Of a stretch of DNA of 7,721 nucleotides, positions 5,691 to 7,721 are shown piece after piece. The stretch covers positions 1 through 7,721 of the forward strand of contig CAMASZ010000053.1 in NCBI GenBank assembly GCA_945861125.1, in the 5' to 3' direction. Below the pieces are notes generated by a model. The model did not search any database, was not told where the DNA came from, and saw only the letters and a program-made list of their open reading frames with translations. Within the stretch, counting starts at the first letter, position 1. Every line of letters starts with the position of its first letter. The position numbers and the translations under genes are program-made. This stretch comes from Rickettsia typhi. GTDB taxonomy: Bacteria > Pseudomonadota > Alphaproteobacteria > Rickettsiales > UBA1997.

Positions 5691-6800
5691 ATGTCTATAA
5701 AAATAAATAATGCAGAAGCAATTCCATTAAAGATTCCATTTTCAATTGGTTTTAATAAAACTGCAAAATCCGGCGGTCTTGATTGGCCTGCTTTGGAGAT
5801 TCTTTTAATTAAAATTGAAAGTTCCGAAGGTATTGTCGGTTGGGGTGAAATTTTTAATTATAGTAGCCAATTTGCAGCTTTATCAGCTTTTAACTCAATG
5901 ATCAGACCTCTTATTTTAAAAAGAAAAATTGAAAGTATTCCAGATTTTTTAATGGAATTACAAAAAACCATACATATATTTGGAAGGTATGGAATTGTAA
6001 TGCATTGCTTTTCTGGACTAGATATCGCTCTCTATGACATAGAGGCTAAACAAAAAAAATTGCCTCTTTATAAACATTTAAATTCTAATTCCAAAAAAAC
6101 TAAGCTTAATGGTTATGCGAGTTTATATCGTTACGCAGATCCTGAAATCGTAAAAGATAAATGTTTAGAGTCCATAAAACATGGATACAAATATATTAAA
6201 TTACATGAAATTAATGAACAAGAAGTCAAAGCGGCTAGAGATGCAATAGGAGACCAAATTCCTCTAATGTTAGATGTAAACTGTTCATGGGATTACAAAA
6301 GCGCTTTAAATATTAGCAAAAAATTAAAAAAATATAATCTTTATTTTTTAGAAGAACCAATATTTCCTCCAGAAGATTTTGAAACTTTATTTAAATTGAA
6401 ATCAAAAATAAGAATACCGTTAGCAGCTGGCGAAAATTGTTATACAGCTTATCAATTTAATCAGATGATTAAATATAAAGCTATTGATTATGTGCAACCA
6501 AGTGTAACTAAAGTGGGTGGAATTACAGAATTTATTAAAATAATAAAATTAACAAATAAGAATAAATTAAAGCTGATGCCACACTCTCCTTACTTTGGAC
6601 CCGGTTGGTTAGCCAATTTACATTTAATAACAGCTTTTTGTCCTTCAGCACTAGTTGAGCGCTTATATGTTTATGAAGAGGCAAGTTTATATAAAGATTC
6701 TACCAATCCAGCTAAGGGAATGTTTTCTGTTCCCGATGATATCGGGCTTGGTTTAAATCCAAACCTAGATGTGATAAAAACATATAAAGTTAATTATTAA
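5691..6800 (+). CDS. Enolase-superfamily (mandelate racemase-like) sugar-acid lactone isomerase or dehydratase
   Basis: This 369-residue protein is complete. A capping N-terminal domain (about 1-130, with GIVGWGEIF at 47-55) precedes a TIM-barrel domain (about 140-350). Metal ligands are present in MLDVN (Asp195, Asn197), FLEEP (Glu221/222) and AAGEN (Glu248). The barrel-strand His is His298 in MPHSPYFGPG. Two catalytic positions differ from the mandelate racemase subgroup: the KxK motif is Lys170-Leu-His172, and the Asp that normally pairs with the His is Ser271 in QPSVTKVGG. By context it should act on the Udh product, as the galactarolactone cycloisomerase does in Agrobacterium, or act as an aldarate dehydratase. 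The substitutions mean I cannot name the reaction. It lies 3 bases after udh and 3 before the aldolase, implying tight coupling. Confidence 0.82.
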   Translation: MSIKINNAEAIPLKIPFSIGFNKTAKSGGLDWPALEILLIKIESSEGIVGWGEIFNYSSQFAALSAFNSMIRPLILKRKIESIPDFLMELQKTIHIFGRYGIVMHCFSGLDIALYDIEAKQKKLPLYKHLNSNSKKTKLNGYASLYRYADPEIVKDKCLESIKHGYKYIKLHEINEQEVKAARDAIGDQIPLMLDVNCSWDYKSALNISKKLKKYNLYFLEEPIFPPEDFETLFKLKSKIRIPLAAGENCYTAYQFNQMIKYKAIDYVQPSVTKVGGITEFIKIIKLTNKNKLKLMPHSPYFGPGWLANLHLITAFCPSALVERLYVYEEASLYKDSTNPAKGMFSVPDDIGLGLNPNLDVIKTYKVNY

Positions 6801-6803
6801 TTT

Positions 6804-7577
6804 ATGAATCAAAAAATTAATTTGTTCAAAAAAAACATTAAAAATAAAAAAAAACAAGTTGGGATTTGGAATACATTATGTAGCAATATAGTAGCAGATT
6901 CTTTGTCTGGATCAGATTATGATTGGGTAGTTATAGATATGGAACATGCGCCAAACAATTATCAATCTGTGCTTAGTCAACTGCAAGCGTATCAATCATC
7001 TAATATAACAACAATTGTAAGACCAATCTGGAATGACTCTGTTTTTATAAAACCTATTCTTGATATGGGTCCACAAGGAATTTTATTTCCTATGATTCAA
7101 AATAAAGAACAAGCTGAAAAGGCAGTTTCATCTGTTAATTATCCTCCTGTAGGAATAAGAGGTGTTTCATTAGCGCATAGAGCTAATAATTACGGAAGAG
7201 ATAAAGATTATTTTAAAAATTTTACTGAAAATTTTTCTATAATTTTGCAATTAGAAACTAAAGAAGCATTATTAAATATAAAAGAGATTGCTTCTGTTAA
7301 AGGAGTTGATGGCATTTTTTTTGGTCCTGCAGATTTATCTGCAGATTATGGAATATTAGGAAATACAACTGATAAAAATTTGTGGGAAAATATACAAAAT
7401 TGCTTAAAAATCTTACAAGACTTAGGTAAACCAGCTGGCACTTTAGTAGGAGACCCTGACTTTGCTATAGAGTTATTTGAAAAAGGTTTTACTTTTGTTG
7501 CATGTAGCTCAGATCAAAATATTTTAGTTAAAAATGCAGATTTACAAATAAAAAAGATTAAATCTTCACTTACTTAA
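6804..7577 (+). CDS. HpcH/HpaI-family class II aldolase, GarL-like
   Basis: This 257-residue cytoplasmic aldolase is full length. Family residues appear in order: IDMEHAP (44-50, metal-site Glu47 and base His48), R73 in IVRP binding the pyruvate carboxylate, PMIQNKEQAEKAV (96-108), GIRGV (117-121), QLET (149-152, metal ligand Glu151) and FFGPADLS (172-179, metal ligand Asp177). Such enzymes cleave 2-keto-3-deoxy acids by a metal-stabilised pyruvate enolate. After Udh and an enolase-superfamily enzyme, the likely substrate is a keto-deoxy-glucarate, giving pyruvate and tartronate semialdehyde as GarL does. 2-keto-3-deoxy-rhamnonate or 4-hydroxy-2-ketoheptanedioate are alternatives with the same motifs. 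It begins 3 bases after the previous gene with no Shine-Dalgarno. Its last 12 bases overlap the convergent glycosylase gene. Confidence 0.88.
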   Translation: MNQKINLFKKNIKNKKKQVGIWNTLCSNIVADSLSGSDYDWVVIDMEHAPNNYQSVLSQLQAYQSSNITTIVRPIWNDSVFIKPILDMGPQGILFPMIQNKEQAEKAVSSVNYPPVGIRGVSLAHRANNYGRDKDYFKNFTENFSIILQLETKEALLNIKEIASVKGVDGIFFGPADLSADYGILGNTTDKNLWENIQNCLKILQDLGKPAGTLVGDPDFAIELFEKGFTFVACSSDQNILVKNADLQIKKIKSSLT

Positions 7578-7721
7578 TTTTCTTTTAAACTCAAGTAAAT
7601 CTTCCAATGTGGATTTTTTTTGCGCGGGTTGTCTTAATAAAAATGCAGGATGAAAAGTAGTTAAAATATCAAAATAGGAATTAATAATTTTTATATTTTT
7701 CCATTTACCTCTTACTACGCT
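7566..7721 (-). CDS. Uracil-DNA glycosylase, family 4/5 type, C-terminal fragment
   Basis: Reading inward from the window edge on the minus strand, 51 codons are open and end in TGA at 7566-7568. The fragment contains RGKW followed about 16 residues later by TTFHPAFLLRQPAQKK. This is the HPA-x-LLR substrate-loop motif of iron-sulfur uracil-DNA glycosylases, followed by the usual E/D-L-LEFKRKL tail. These enzymes remove uracil from DNA in base-excision repair. The start and the Fe-S cysteines lie outside the window. The gene is convergent with the aldolase gene and overlaps its 3' end by 12 bases, so there is no room for a conventional terminator between them. It appears to be a housekeeping neighbour, not part of the catabolic module. 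Confidence 0.85.
   Translation of the reverse strand, partial: SVVRGKWKNIKIINSYFDILTTFHPAFLLRQPAQKKSTLEDLLEFKRKLSK

Overview
The window is visibly AT-rich, densely packed DNA with almost no Shine-Dalgarno sequences, short intergenic gaps and lysine/isoleucine/asparagine-heavy proteins. Together with the TRAP transporter genes, a CCA-encoding tRNA-Leu(UAA) and a thermophile-type/family 4 uracil-DNA glycosylase tail, this suggests a streamlined marine alphaproteobacterium of the SAR11 (Pelagibacterales) type. That assignment is inference from composition and gene style; no phylogenetic marker settles it.

Layout. At the left edge lies tRNA-Leu (minus strand), followed by a 234-base non-coding stretch. 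Three minus-strand genes then read leftwards from a central divergent promoter: an M24 (prolidase/creatinase-fold) hydrolase, a TRAP solute-binding protein (dctP) and a small MarR-like winged-helix regulator. From the same 54-base divergent region five genes read rightwards: dctQ, dctM, a uronate dehydrogenase-like SDR (udh), an enolase-superfamily (mandelate racemase-like) enzyme and an HpcH/HpaI class II aldolase. The right edge carries the 3' end of a convergent uracil-DNA glycosylase gene that overlaps the aldolase gene by 12 bases.

How the genes fit together. The best reading is a complete uptake-and-oxidation module for a hexuronic acid (galacturonate/glucuronate type). DctP captures the acid in the periplasm and DctQM imports it with a sodium gradient. 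Udh oxidises C1 to an aldarolactone. The enolase-superfamily protein opens or dehydrates it to a keto-deoxy-aldarate, and the aldolase splits that to pyruvate plus tartronate semialdehyde. This resembles the Agrobacterium Udh/cycloisomerase start joined to an E. coli GarL-like ending. The weak link is the enolase-superfamily enzyme: the second Lys of the KxK motif is His and the Asp of the His-Asp dyad is Ser, so its exact reaction is open. The M24 protein has lost one of the five metal ligands and has no obvious place in the pathway. Reduction and phosphorylation of tartronate semialdehyde would have to be encoded elsewhere.

Regulation. The MarR-like gene starts directly at a 37-base near-perfect inverted repeat, a good candidate autoregulatory operator. 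The divergent promoter has two TATAAT hexamers back to back in a 12-base palindrome. dctP has its own candidate promoter.
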